IMG/VR virus record: IMGVR_UViG_3300027710_000142
Coordinates: 1 to 23,370 of that record
Direction: 5' to 3' (one strand)
DNA from: a virus
DNA length: 23,370 nucleotides
Under the pieces are notes generated by a model. It made no database searches and had not been told where the DNA came from. It was given only the letters and a program-made list of their open reading frames with translations. The position numbers and the translations under genes were made by a program. This document shows positions 4,228 through 12,615 of the stretch, one piece after another. Numbering within the stretch: the stretch's first letter is position 1; each line of letters starts with the position of its first letter.

Positions 4228-6327
4228 TTATACTGCGGCGTTGTCATGGACATAACTCCAACGACTATTGGTAGTGTCCCAGAATGCCATCATGCCGTTG
4301 GGGTTACCACCACCAGCACTATTTGAAACTATGGCAATTTGTCCCACTGAGCCAGTTATGGCTGTCAACGCTGAGGCTGTGAATACTGCCAGTGTTGTTA
4401 TTGAATTAAAAGTGGTAGGTCCATTGACTGTCAATCCATAGTTGATGGTGTTTGACGTAGTGTTGAAAGTGGCCACTGAGAACTCTTGGCTGTTGCCTGA
4501 ATATAGGCCAACACCTGCTCCATCACCATTGCCGATGCTAATACTACCACCTGGACCATCATTGTCACTGGTTTGTAGGAGCAAGGATTGACTACCTACA
4601 CTGGTAATATATCCTGACCCACTGCCGCTGCCAACTTCTAAGACATTGCCTACACGCCAATTGCCATCTACACCAATGACGTTAAACCCCTGTGATTTAA
4701 TGGCTTTTAGATCTGCGCCAACAACTACTTCATTGGCTGTGGCTGTATTTGTCACTGACAAATTATTCACTGTGGCTGTATTTGTCACTGACAAACTGTT
4801 GACTGTGGCTGTGGTGCCCACTGCCAGGGATTTGGGTAAGGTCAATCCGCCGTGTAAGTCGAACACTGAACTGTTAAATGCTGTGGCACCACCACTGGTT
4901 CTTGTGCCTATGGTAAAGCCTGACGCATCATTGAATATGCCTCGTGTCAGCGGTCCAGATCCAGTTATACCACCACTGCTTAGGAATAGTTGATTGACCG
5001 TGCCAGTGCTGGTTGAAGCGGCTTGAATGTTTAGACTGCCAACACCAGCACCTTGTCCTGGGAAAATCTGCTGTCCAAAGTCAAAGGCAATACCACCAGT
5101 GCGTGTTATAGCAAGTGGTCTTTGTAAGCCAAAGCGGTTCATACCAAATATGATGTGACCACCACTGGTTGGAGGAGTTTGAACTAATACATTGGTTGAT
5201 GAACTTAGGATAACATTGGGTATTAACACTGAGTTGCTTACGCCAATGGTCATTCCAGCCACGGTCATGGTATTGGCTGTGTTGACTGCGAGATCGCTGG
5301 CAACAGTGACAGCAGTATATGTGCCTGAGGGACGAATGGTGTTGACATTTAAGAAACTTTGAGCAGGCGTGTTTTCATTAATGATAACAGCACTTTGTGG
5401 ATTTAAGTAAACATAGTTGAGATTTTCAACTCTCAACGAATCTCCACTATTTTCACCAACAACTCTAAACACACTACTATCTTTGAATAAGTTTAATTTC
5501 GAACTGGCAGTGTCGCCAATGGCTAGTGTAGCCACTGTGGCAGTAGTTGCCACTGTCAGTGATGTCAATGTGCTACCAACTTGATTGCCGTTTAATGTTA
5601 AACTGTTATCAGCATTGATTGAAAGAGCTTGATCATCAAAATAAATTGTGCTGGAACTTACATATAAATGACGGAACTTTTTACTGGGAGATCCTAGATC
5701 AACCGCATTATTTGTCACTGGAATAATGTGATTATTAGGATTCAATACGCTGTTGAATTGAACTCCTCCAGCCCACTGATCAAAGAATAATTTATTGTTG
5801 GTATTTCCAGATTGACCTGTGATGTAGAACTGATTGTCAAAATTTGGAGGACTCTGCCCCCATAACATACGGTTTGTGCCTGTTCCAAACGATAATTCAA
5901 CACCTACGTCCAATTTATTCGTTGCTGTTAAATTGTAGTATGTAGAAGTTGACGAAACAGTGACTGCGCCAGTTGATGTGTTAACACTGACATTTTGACC
6001 AGCAATGATACTAGTGACACCACCCACAGCAGTTGATGAAATAGTCACTGCGCCAGTCGATGTATTAACGCTGATGTTCGATCCAGCAATAATACTAGTA
6101 ACGCCACCCACAGCAGTTGATGAAATAGTTACTTCACCAGTTGATGTGTTAACACTGATGTTTGATCCAGCAACAATACCAGTTACACCGCCAACTGCGA
6201 TGCCTCCTTGAGTAGTGCCATCACCAACATATAATTTTTTACTGTCAGTGGTCCATACTGGTTCTCCGCTGGCAAATGTTTTTGCTGTTCTTTCAGAGTT
6301 AGTGCCTCTGCGTATTTGTAAAGTCAT
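4228..6327 (-). CDS. tail fibre / receptor-binding protein with Mtd-like N-terminus
   Basis: A 699-aa Ser/Thr/Gly/Asn-rich fibre. The N-terminus (MTLQIRRGT ... GEPVWTTDSKKLYVGDGTTQGG, residues 1-42) matches the short domain at the start of many phage fibres and of the Bordetella phage tropism determinant Mtd, thought to trimerise at the tail attachment. Residues 45-128 are three 28-residue tandem repeats. Residues about 500-530 contain 11-residue repeats (LSVTNTATVNN). The C-terminal 50 residues, ending FWDTTNSRWSYVHDNAAV, form a compact tip seen on many environmental phage fibres. No Peptidase_S74 autocleavage domain is apparent. It is the third fibre gene in a row, preceded by AAGGAATAATAAAATG, and likely sits distally in the tail and binds the host surface. 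Confidence 0.8.
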   Translation of the reverse strand: MTLQIRRGTNSERTAKTFASGEPVWTTDSKKLYVGDGTTQGGIAVGGVTGIVAGSNISVNTSTGEVTISSTAVGGVTSIIAGSNISVNTSTGAVTISSTAVGGVTSIIAGQNVSVNTSTGAVTVSSTSTYYNLTATNKLDVGVELSFGTGTNRMLWGQSPPNFDNQFYITGQSGNTNNKLFFDQWAGGVQFNSVLNPNNHIIPVTNNAVDLGSPSKKFRHLYVSSSTIYFDDQALSINADNSLTLNGNQVGSTLTSLTVATTATVATLAIGDTASSKLNLFKDSSVFRVVGENSGDSLRVENLNYVYLNPQSAVIINENTPAQSFLNVNTIRPSGTYTAVTVASDLAVNTANTMTVAGMTIGVSNSVLIPNVILSSSTNVLVQTPPTSGGHIIFGMNRFGLQRPLAITRTGGIAFDFGQQIFPGQGAGVGSLNIQAASTSTGTVNQLFLSSGGITGSGPLTRGIFNDASGFTIGTRTSGGATAFNSSVFDLHGGLTLPKSLAVGTTATVNSLSVTNTATVNNLSVTNTATANEVVVGADLKAIKSQGFNVIGVDGNWRVGNVLEVGSGSGSGYITSVGSQSLLLQTSDNDGPGGSISIGNGDGAGVGLYSGNSQEFSVATFNTTSNTINYGLTVNGPTTFNSITTLAVFTASALTAITGSVGQIAIVSNSAGGGNPNGMMAFWDTTNSRWSYVHDNAAV
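5944..6195 (-). repeat. three 84-bp tandem repeats in fibre gene
   Basis: Three consecutive 28-residue units of the form VGGVTSIIAGSNISVNTSTG plus AVTISSTA. The units differ mainly by synonymous changes and a few substitutions (Gly/Ser, Glu/Ala, Ser/Gln, Ile/Val). They probably build repeating beta-structure in the fibre shaft and could vary in copy number. Confidence 0.9.
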
Positions 6328-6345
6328 TTTATTATTCCTTAATCT

Positions 6346-7245
6346 TTAAATTGGACCTAAGTCAAGCTCAATGGCTGTGGGTGCTAGTATGGTTCCAAAA
6401 TCATAACTCGAACCTGGTAGTGGCAAATCTGTGGGGGTTATCCAAGTAACTTCTTTTGTTGAAGTGTTCCACATCAGCGTTTTAAAGAAGCGAGCTCCTT
6501 TATCTGGAAAATTTTGGTATCCACTGGTCTGTGTTTGTTTAATGGGATTGATTACCAAACCTCCAGGAATACCACTTTGTGGACTGCCTGTTGCGTTTAA
6601 TATAATTCCATTTGTGTTAGGCTGTGCCATATAACTGGCATAGTTTCCAATGTTAATGGCATTGGTCCAACCTTCAGCGTTATTACCTATAACAATAGCT
6701 TCATCATCATAGATGCCTGTGTTGTTACCCAACAAAATACCACTACCAGCAAATATAAAAGAATTTCGTCCAAGAGCAACGCTAGATGGTCCGTTTGCTC
6801 CGCTTTTATCATCTACACGATCCCAAGTAACACGCAGGGTGTTGGCGCTAGTGATTGTTGAATTATCATTAAATGTCAAAGTTCCGTTGACACGAGCATT
6901 AGTGACAGTTAAATTATTAATACCACTTAAATTACTAATTGTTGCTGTGGTAATAACTGCGTTGGCTATGTTTGTAGTGCCGTTGAATGTGGCAGTGGAA
7001 GATATTGTTAACCCACTGCCACCAATGCCACCAACAGTTATACTGCCAGCACTGATGCTGTTGGTCACTGTTAGATTACTAACTGTGTAATTGGATTGAG
7101 TGTTGACAGAATCAACAACCTTCCAAGTGCCATTACCAGCTAGGAATGTGTTTGATGTGGCAGTTGTTGTGGGCGTGTATAAATTATCTGGAACAACCAC
7201 TGATCCATTTGCCAACATTCCACGGGTAATTCTTGTTAATGCCAT
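6346..7245 (-). CDS. tail fibre / adhesin protein, 299 aa
   Basis: A 299-aa fibre-like protein that starts MALTRITRGMLANGSVVVPDNL, an N-terminal signature shared by many phage tail-fibre attachment domains. Low-complexity Thr/Asn/Ser repeats follow (TVSNLTVTNSISAGSITVGG, TISNLSGINNLTVTN). Its second half is related to both halves of the upstream 573-aa protein: W-x-x-V-D-D-K-S-x-A-N-G-P ... LGRNS, then ILNATGS, then a VINPIK ... LMWNTSTKEVTW block. The start overlaps the upstream stop (TAATG) with a strong Shine-Dalgarno (GGGAGACATAATG). It probably forms part of the distal fibre or a fibre cap. It could be a separately encoded tip that trimerises with its neighbours. Confidence 0.75.
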   Translation of the reverse strand: MALTRITRGMLANGSVVVPDNLYTPTTTATSNTFLAGNGTWKVVDSVNTQSNYTVSNLTVTNSISAGSITVGGIGGSGLTISSTATFNGTTNIANAVITTATISNLSGINNLTVTNARVNGTLTFNDNSTITSANTLRVTWDRVDDKSGANGPSSVALGRNSFIFAGSGILLGNNTGIYDDEAIVIGNNAEGWTNAINIGNYASYMAQPNTNGIILNATGSPQSGIPGGLVINPIKQTQTSGYQNFPDKGARFFKTLMWNTSTKEVTWITPTDLPLPGSSYDFGTILAPTAIELDLGPI

Positions 7246-8966
7246 TATGTCTCCCAGTATATAATTTCGCCGGTCGATGTATTGTAAGCCATCATTGAGA
7301 ATCCAGCGGGCAATGTAGCACTAGTGACTTTTCTTATTGGTTTAACATAAAAACTATTTTGTTGCCCTGCCACCCCATTTAACTCACTACCAGAGGCGTT
7401 TAAAATAATAGTGTTATTGCTGGCTGTGGTGTAACCTGCTCGATAACCAATGGCAACGGCGTTGCTACCTTGATTAATATATCCAGCACCATTACCAATA
7501 GCAACAGATTCACTGCCTTGATTAGTATAACCTGCTCCCGATCCCAAGGCAACAGCATCACCACCTTGATTAGTTTGCCCAGCCGCAGTGCCTAGAGCAA
7601 ATGCTCTTTGTCCTTGATTATTTTGTCCAGCTCCATCACCTATGGCAGTTGCCCATCGCTGTTGACCGCTGTTGCCAGCATTGTATCCAATATTAACAGT
7701 TTGTGTTCCAAGACTCCCTCTTCCGGCGCCATTGCCAATTGATACAGAAAGATCACTGGCCTTGACAGTATTGCCAATACCTACACCACCGTTAAATGCC
7801 TGAGCGTCATTTCCAATAGCAACATTAATGCCATCGCCTGTTAGTGCTGTATTACCAATTGCGATACTATTAACATTACTGGAAGTTGAATTTCTACCTA
7901 ACAATATTTGTGTAGGACCATTGGCATTGCTTTTATCAGCCAGTGTTGCCCAAGTTCCGCCACCTACAGATGATGCCGGACCATATGTGATCTCTTTGGT
8001 TGTTGCGTTGTAGTATAATACGCTGGATGTAGCAGTAGATCTAATTGGTGATATATAAGTAGAACTACTAGTCAATGCCGGCAAATAGTCGCCGCTGGCA
8101 TTAATAACAATGGTGTTATTTGGTGATTGTGTTATACTAGATATATGTGTATTAGCAAATTTACCAATAGCTATAGATTCTAAACCTATTCTGCGTCCAG
8201 CATCATAACCAATAGATACTGAACTAGTTCCAGCATTAATTTGACCAGCACTATGACCAATGGCAACAACATTAAAGTTTGGATTGTTACTGGCAGAATT
8301 ATAGCCAATGGCTACACCACGAGCACCTTGATTATTTTGTCCAGCACCTAGACCTATGGCAACTGTTGATGTGCCTTGATAATTTCTTCCTGCGTCTACA
8401 CCAATGGCTACAGCAGTTGGATATTGTGCGCTTAATCCTGCTCCAAGTCCCAGCTTTATTTCAGTGGCAGTTGAATAATTACCAGGAGGACCTGCGGGCC
8501 CAGTATCACCTTTGATTTCTTTGGCTATAAGAATGCTGTAGTATCTTGCTGTAATATTATTTGTTCCAGCGGGTGGTGCTTCGCTGAATATAATGTAGCC
8601 TGTCAACGTGTTATTAACTATTGTAGATGTAGTTGTGTAACTATCATTGGGTATTTGAACTACTCCACCTACTACAACTTGAACGTTTTCTTCATCAACG
8701 GGTGGCACTGATAGTTGAAATTGTGTGGCTACTCCATTGCCATTAAATGTGTCAACTGTGATAACACTGGGTGCTAAAATACTGATAATGCCATTATCAA
8801 CTACTTCAACTACACTGACACTTTGAGTTGCTGTGACAATGTTTGTGGCTGGGGGAGTAACTGTAACAGGCACACCGTCAATGGTTACTGTAAAATTAGT
8901 TACAGGGGCAAGGGTGGCTGTAAAATTGTATTGAACAAGATCGACAGTAAAATTGTTAGCTGCCAT
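7245..8966 (-). CDS. tail fibre / adhesin with collagen-like patch and YadA-like head repeats
   Basis: A 573-aa protein. Residues about 68-145 form a phage-fibre beta domain (FNGNGVATQFQLSVPPVDEE ... VVVGGVVQIPNDSY ... IIFSEAPPAGT), as found in T7-gp17-like adaptors. Residues 153-162 are a collagen-like Gly-x-y patch (GDTGPAGPPG). Two runs of YadA/trimeric-autotransporter head repeats (consensus VAIGxxAGxxNQGxx) occupy about 185-270 and 360-512. Each run is closed by the same block, NxTIVINASG ... YISPIR ... LYYNATTKEITY (283-328 and 517-571). The internal closing block suggests a fusion of two ancestral fibres. It should form a trimeric, beta-rich stalk binding the host surface; the receptor is unknown. 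The Shine-Dalgarno is weak, and it starts 3 bases after the preceding stop. Confidence 0.8.
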   Translation of the reverse strand: MAANNFTVDLVQYNFTATLAPVTNFTVTIDGVPVTVTPPATNIVTATQSVSVVEVVDNGIISILAPSVITVDTFNGNGVATQFQLSVPPVDEENVQVVVGGVVQIPNDSYTTTSTIVNNTLTGYIIFSEAPPAGTNNITARYYSILIAKEIKGDTGPAGPPGNYSTATEIKLGLGAGLSAQYPTAVAIGVDAGRNYQGTSTVAIGLGAGQNNQGARGVAIGYNSASNNPNFNVVAIGHSAGQINAGTSSVSIGYDAGRRIGLESIAIGKFANTHISSITQSPNNTIVINASGDYLPALTSSSTYISPIRSTATSSVLYYNATTKEITYGPASSVGGGTWATLADKSNANGPTQILLGRNSTSSNVNSIAIGNTALTGDGINVAIGNDAQAFNGGVGIGNTVKASDLSVSIGNGAGRGSLGTQTVNIGYNAGNSGQQRWATAIGDGAGQNNQGQRAFALGTAAGQTNQGGDAVALGSGAGYTNQGSESVAIGNGAGYINQGSNAVAIGYRAGYTTASNNTIILNASGSELNGVAGQQNSFYVKPIRKVTSATLPAGFSMMAYNTSTGEIIYWET

Positions 8967-8969
8967 ATC

Positions 8970-9491
8970 TTATACTGCTATTGAAATAAAACCTGTGCCT
9001 GTTGTCGTTGTTGGATCGTTGGGATTTACACCTGGTTCCCAACATTGAATAAACGCCCAACGATGACTAGCAATCTGTGGGGGAGTGCCTGCGTCCTTCC
9101 ATTGAACTGATACTACATTAATGGGAACATTTTTACGAGCATCCGCAATAATTGGCCCAGTATACATATTTTTTGGTAGTGTGATGTTAACAATACCAGC
9201 TGAAGAATTTAATACTGTGAGATATTGATTGCTTGCCACATCAGTATCAACAATAACACTACTTGGGAAGTAACCAATTACTTGGCTGTTAGCAAAGTTT
9301 GGAGTGCCAGTGTTACGATCAAATGCCACTGTGTCAACTACAACAACCTGCTGTTCTACCTGAAAATCCCAGTTAACAATGTTGACACCAAAATTGTATT
9401 GTAGGGTTCTCTGATCTGAGGGAAATACTTGTTCGCAGTTTACTTGATCCGGTCCGCCCAAGTATTGCGAGAAATTTAAAACGCCAGCCAT
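8970..9491 (-). CDS. hypothetical virion/tail-associated protein, 173 aa
   Basis: An unrecognised 173-aa protein between the tail-tip protein and the fibres, so it is probably a baseplate or fibre-attachment component. It is rich in Val, Asn, Thr and aromatics, with beta-like stretches (VNIVNWDFQVEQQVVVVDTV, SVIVDTD, IVNITLP), no membrane segment and few charges, as expected for a virion protein. I place the start at ATG 9491, which has GGAG 6-7 bases upstream (TTGGAGACTACAATG). A four-codon longer frame begins at TTG 9503, but that TTG overlaps the Shine-Dalgarno. Upstream lies a 76-base spacer with small inverted repeats but no clear terminator. A structural role is inferred from position only. 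Confidence 0.65.
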   Translation of the reverse strand: MAGVLNFSQYLGGPDQVNCEQVFPSDQRTLQYNFGVNIVNWDFQVEQQVVVVDTVAFDRNTGTPNFANSQVIGYFPSSVIVDTDVASNQYLTVLNSSAGIVNITLPKNMYTGPIIADARKNVPINVVSVQWKDAGTPPQIASHRWAFIQCWEPGVNPNDPTTTTGTGFISIAV

Positions 9492-9579
9492 TGTAGTCTC
9501 CAAATAAGTTGTAAAATCTTATCACTGTGGTAATAAGAAGTTTGCTGTTTCGTATATTTAGCGCAGGGTAAAATTAACC

Positions 9580-11484
9580 CTAATTTATGCCACCAAAGTT
9601 GTTGGGATTCCAAACAAAGCCCACAGTGGTTGATGTTGAATAATTGCTGTATCTACCACCTAACTCTGTCTGTGCTGAAAAATACCAAGTGCCAGCTACG
9701 GGCCATGTCACAGTGTCAGTGACTGTGGTTCCGGGAGCAAACCCACCGATGCCAGACTGCTCTGAACCTAGTGGGTCACCATAGCTAGTGCTAGTAGAGC
9801 TGATCCACCAGCGCACTGAATTAACAGTATCACTGTTAGCGGCAATGGTTGTAGATAATCTAAATGCCTGAGTTGAAGTATCAATAGTAGATACTATGGG
9901 TTGACTTGGTGCTGGTAAACTAGCACTGCCAAGAAAAGTAGGAATACCACTACCCGGAGTGTCCGCACTATCTTCTAGTGTTTCATCTGTGTAGACATCG
10001 CTGTCATATTGTAGTGCTGTGACTTCAACTGTGATGCCACCAACCTCATCTTCTATCTCACGTGTCTTACTAACACGGAATAGTTTTTCATTAAACCCAT
10101 AAACGCTGTTGGTTATTTTAACAACATCTCCAGCTTCAACTTGTAGGGCACTATAGTCAGCACGGAATGTAATGATTAAGTCAGCACGACTTTGTTTAAG
10201 TTCAATAAGTCCAATACGTGCGGCGTGTATGGCATTGTTGACAAGGTCTAGTCTGAGACTTAGTTTATTGTCTGGCTCCAGTGCGTTGCGAACTGCGGGA
10301 TTGATCTCTGCTCTGTAGTAGTCATTTTGATCTTTGATTTTACGTGACGCAAACTCAACTTCTAAATTGTTATACAGGTCTTCTAAGTTAGTGGCTGTAA
10401 CTCCTACGTCACCTATGATGTTGTCATCTGTAAAGTGGAAAGCACTGGCTAGTTCTCCCTCTGTGGCAGCACGGTTGGCAATCATCTTCCATTTACCTTG
10501 ACTGTAGTCAAAGGTGGTAAATGCTTCACAGGCAATTGAGATCTTTTCTAAATTGTTTTTAACTGTGTCACCAGTGCTGATAACACCATTGATCTCATAA
10601 CGCACTTGATTTGTAGCAGTGACTCCACCAGCCAAATATTGATTTGCGGGAATTTGGTTACTCACAGAAAATATACTGGTAGGAGTAGTAGTTGATATAC
10701 AGCTTACTGTGTCAATGTTAGTGGCAGTAGTGGCAAAGCCGTATCTCTCAGATGTCATATAGTCATACCATACTAGACCTGGATTCTTTAAGCTGTTGTT
10801 GATGTCAAACGTAATTTGTCCAAGACCATTGGGACCTTTGTTGTTGGTGTCATAGTCAACTTGTATGACAGCAAACACTAGGTCAGTCAACAAGTAGTTG
10901 GTGTCAGCTTCATTTAATGCTGTAAGAGCACTTTCTGTGTTGCCTGAACTCTGTGGCGGGAATATCTGATTGGCAGCACCAGTGCCTCCACTGTATAATC
11001 TAACGCGAATAAATCCATTGAAGTTGGTATTCAATTCGCCATTGCCGTTTTGGTCTATACTGCCCGTGACCTTGTGTTGATTACCCGCACTACTATCAAA
11101 CTGTAGTAGTTGATCATTCCAATAAATGTTGTTTACTGTAAAGACACCAGTCTGTGTTTTTTCACTAATAGTCAGCACATAGCTCATTGTGTTGTTGTTG
11201 TTGCTGAGTCTAGCATCAGTGACAATGCCTCTGGTATTTGCTGATCCGTAAACTACAGGAACTTTGTTAGTGGTTGCTGGAGGGAATTGAATACGCACTC
11301 CTGGATCTTGTCCAGTGCCACCTGCTCCTCCGCTTAGTCCCAGCAATCTACTTGTGGCAATACCCAAGCCAAGAGCAACCACGCTGGTAACAAAAGCTAG
11401 ACCAGCTGATCCTAAAATAGCGGCACCGCTAATGCCAATAGCACTGGCTACAATAACACTAGCAAGATAGGTAAATGCTGGCAT
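9580..11484 (-). CDS. tail-tip / host-specificity protein (gpJ-like)
   Basis: A 634-aa protein. A hydrophobic, Ala/Gly-rich N-terminus (about residues 5-50) resembles the membrane-active segment of lambda gpI/gpJ-type tip proteins. It is followed by VPVVYGSANTRGIVTDARLS and LTISEKTQTG, typical of the tip attachment protein family J/phage-tail_3. The middle (LVWYDYMTSERYGFA ... ACEAFTTFDYSQGKWKMI) matches the hub domain, and residues near 430-480 (LIITFRADYSALQVEAGDVV) the adjoining beta domain. The C-terminal 110 residues look like a fibronectin/Ig-type module with Trp-rich strands. It is shorter than lambda gpJ, which suits a phage that uses separate fibres. It starts 4 bases after the GNAT stop with AAAGGA upstream. 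It should form the trimeric central tip that contacts the cell envelope. Confidence 0.85.
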   Translation of the reverse strand: MPAFTYLASVIVASAIGISGAAILGSAGLAFVTSVVALGLGIATSRLLGLSGGAGGTGQDPGVRIQFPPATTNKVPVVYGSANTRGIVTDARLSNNNNTMSYVLTISEKTQTGVFTVNNIYWNDQLLQFDSSAGNQHKVTGSIDQNGNGELNTNFNGFIRVRLYSGGTGAANQIFPPQSSGNTESALTALNEADTNYLLTDLVFAVIQVDYDTNNKGPNGLGQITFDINNSLKNPGLVWYDYMTSERYGFATTATNIDTVSCISTTTPTSIFSVSNQIPANQYLAGGVTATNQVRYEINGVISTGDTVKNNLEKISIACEAFTTFDYSQGKWKMIANRAATEGELASAFHFTDDNIIGDVGVTATNLEDLYNNLEVEFASRKIKDQNDYYRAEINPAVRNALEPDNKLSLRLDLVNNAIHAARIGLIELKQSRADLIITFRADYSALQVEAGDVVKITNSVYGFNEKLFRVSKTREIEDEVGGITVEVTALQYDSDVYTDETLEDSADTPGSGIPTFLGSASLPAPSQPIVSTIDTSTQAFRLSTTIAANSDTVNSVRWWISSTSTSYGDPLGSEQSGIGGFAPGTTVTDTVTWPVAGTWYFSAQTELGGRYSNYSTSTTVGFVWNPNNFGGIN

Positions 11485-11488
11485 ATCT

Positions 11489-11938
11489 TTATTCCTTTAA
11501 AAATGTAGTTTCTGTTCGTTTAAAGCCACGTGACTCTAAATCAATATTTCTTGTTGTGGTCATCTGTGTGGTAAAGTAACCTTGGATTTCTCCTGTAGCC
11601 AGTAGTTCATCGCCCTTGCGACAGTATTGTAAAAACAACTTGCCACCTATGGTTGATGATCTGTGTTCTGGCACTACATACCAAACAATTTCTCGTAATT
11701 CTTGGGCACTGGGCAACCACATATTGGGTTCCCGGATTGCCATTAACAAGCCCACTGGCTCTTGGTCCTTAAATGCCAACCAAATGTAGCCGTGCTGTTT
11801 TATAATCCAAACAAGTTTACAAAGATGCTCTGTGTCTTTGCTGGCTTGCTCAGCTTGACTATAACTGGTGTCAGACAAAAACCTGCGTAGTAAATCTACT
11901 ACGACCAGTGTGTCTGAATCTGTGGCTAGTCTAATCAT
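11489..11938 (-). CDS. GNAT-family acetyltransferase-like protein
   Basis: A 149-aa protein with the layout of a GNAT N-acetyltransferase: N-terminal IRLATDSDTLVVVDLLRRF (strand 1 and helix 1), a central strand pair (YIWLAFKDQEPVGLLMAI), then the core strand/acetyl-CoA loop REIVWYVVPEHRSSTIGGKL, and a C-terminal strand with RGFKRTETTFLK. The pyrophosphate loop, usually R/Q-x-x-G-x-G/A, reads R-S-S-T-I-G-G here and is degenerate but still Gly-containing. It is encoded within the tail operon between two minor tail genes, with a good Shine-Dalgarno (AAGGATTAAGATG). Similar genes are common among phage structural cassettes; the substrate (phage tail protein, host surface or host protein) is unknown. 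Confidence 0.8.
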   Translation of the reverse strand: MIRLATDSDTLVVVDLLRRFLSDTSYSQAEQASKDTEHLCKLVWIIKQHGYIWLAFKDQEPVGLLMAIREPNMWLPSAQELREIVWYVVPEHRSSTIGGKLFLQYCRKGDELLATGEIQGYFTTQMTTTRNIDLESRGFKRTETTFLKE

Positions 11939-11946
11939 CTTAATCC

Positions 11947-12615
11947 TTAATTAGGCATCCAAATTTGTCCACCTTCAGTTTCTATAAAACTGCCACCGCT
12001 ACTGCCACCACCACCCCCGCCAGTAGCAGAACTTGGTTTACCAAAGTCAAACTGTGTGTCAGCTAGACTCTTGACACGATACATGCCAGTGTCACCAGGA
12101 TACCAAAACTGTTGATCAGTGTCATTGGTTCTGCGTCCAGTGTATTTCTTTTCTAGAATAGCGTGTATGTTGGCACATTGAATACCAATGGTGCTACTGG
12201 TCATCTTGTTGTCTTGATCCCAGTTCTCATTTAAACTAAAGTTACTGACGTAGCCATCAAATCTAAGATAAACTTGTGTTGGTGAGTAGTTGCCACTGCT
12301 GTCAAAGAACGCACGACGTATTCTAACAGCACTGCCTTTTAGATTACTGTTTAGTGCGATGCCCATGTAACTGGGACTGCCATCATCAGTGGGTATGCCT
12401 GTTAGCTGTAAGTTGATCTGATTGTTAGTGGCTTTCAAATCATCTTGTATCTCACTCATGCCTAAGAAGTTACCTAGCTGTGTGTAAGTGTTGCCAAGGT
12501 ATGTTAGTGGGGCATAGGCATTGCTGAGATAGTATGTGGTGTCATTGACTACTATGTCTATGAGTAGGCAGTGCTTGATACTGCTGGAGTCGAGTGCTGG
12601 GATACTTGTAGGCAT
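11947..12615 (-). CDS. minor tail / baseplate hub protein (gpL or DUF2163-like)
   Basis: A 222-aa protein with two strands at the N-terminus (LLIDIVVNDTTYYLSN, YAPLTYLGNTYTQLGNFLGM) characteristic of minor tail proteins placed between the distal tail protein and the tip. Residues about 85-135 (LKGSAVRIRRAFFD ... VYLRFDGYVSNFSL) and a motif near the end (YTGRRTNDTDQQFWYPGDTG ... FDFGKP) match the DUF2163-like hub family. The C-terminal tail contains a run of six glycines with serines and would be flexible. It starts on the upstream stop (TAATG). By position it connects tube and tip, as gpL does in lambda; no iron-sulphur cysteine set is seen. Confidence 0.7.
   Translation of the reverse strand: MPTSIPALDSSSIKHCLLIDIVVNDTTYYLSNAYAPLTYLGNTYTQLGNFLGMSEIQDDLKATNNQINLQLTGIPTDDGSPSYMGIALNSNLKGSAVRIRRAFFDSSGNYSPTQVYLRFDGYVSNFSLNENWDQDNKMTSSTIGIQCANIHAILEKKYTGRRTNDTDQQFWYPGDTGMYRVKSLADTQFDFGKPSSATGGGGGGSSGGSFIETEGGQIWMPN

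Noticed and set aside
4228-6327. Diversity-generating retroelement because the fibre starts with an Mtd-like domain
   Set aside because: No reverse transcriptase (YxDD), template repeat or C-type lectin variable region is visible; the domain is common on ordinary phage fibres.
8279-8515. Plus-strand 78-aa open frame rich in Trp, His, Leu and Gln
   Set aside because: It is the antisense image of the repetitive YadA-like region and reflects that repeat, not a gene.
9504-9579. Inverted repeats (CTTATTAC/GTGATAAG and AGGGT/ACCCT) as a terminator or promoter
   Set aside because: Stems are short, with no proper T-tract and no convincing -35/-10 pair, so I list the spacer as unassigned.
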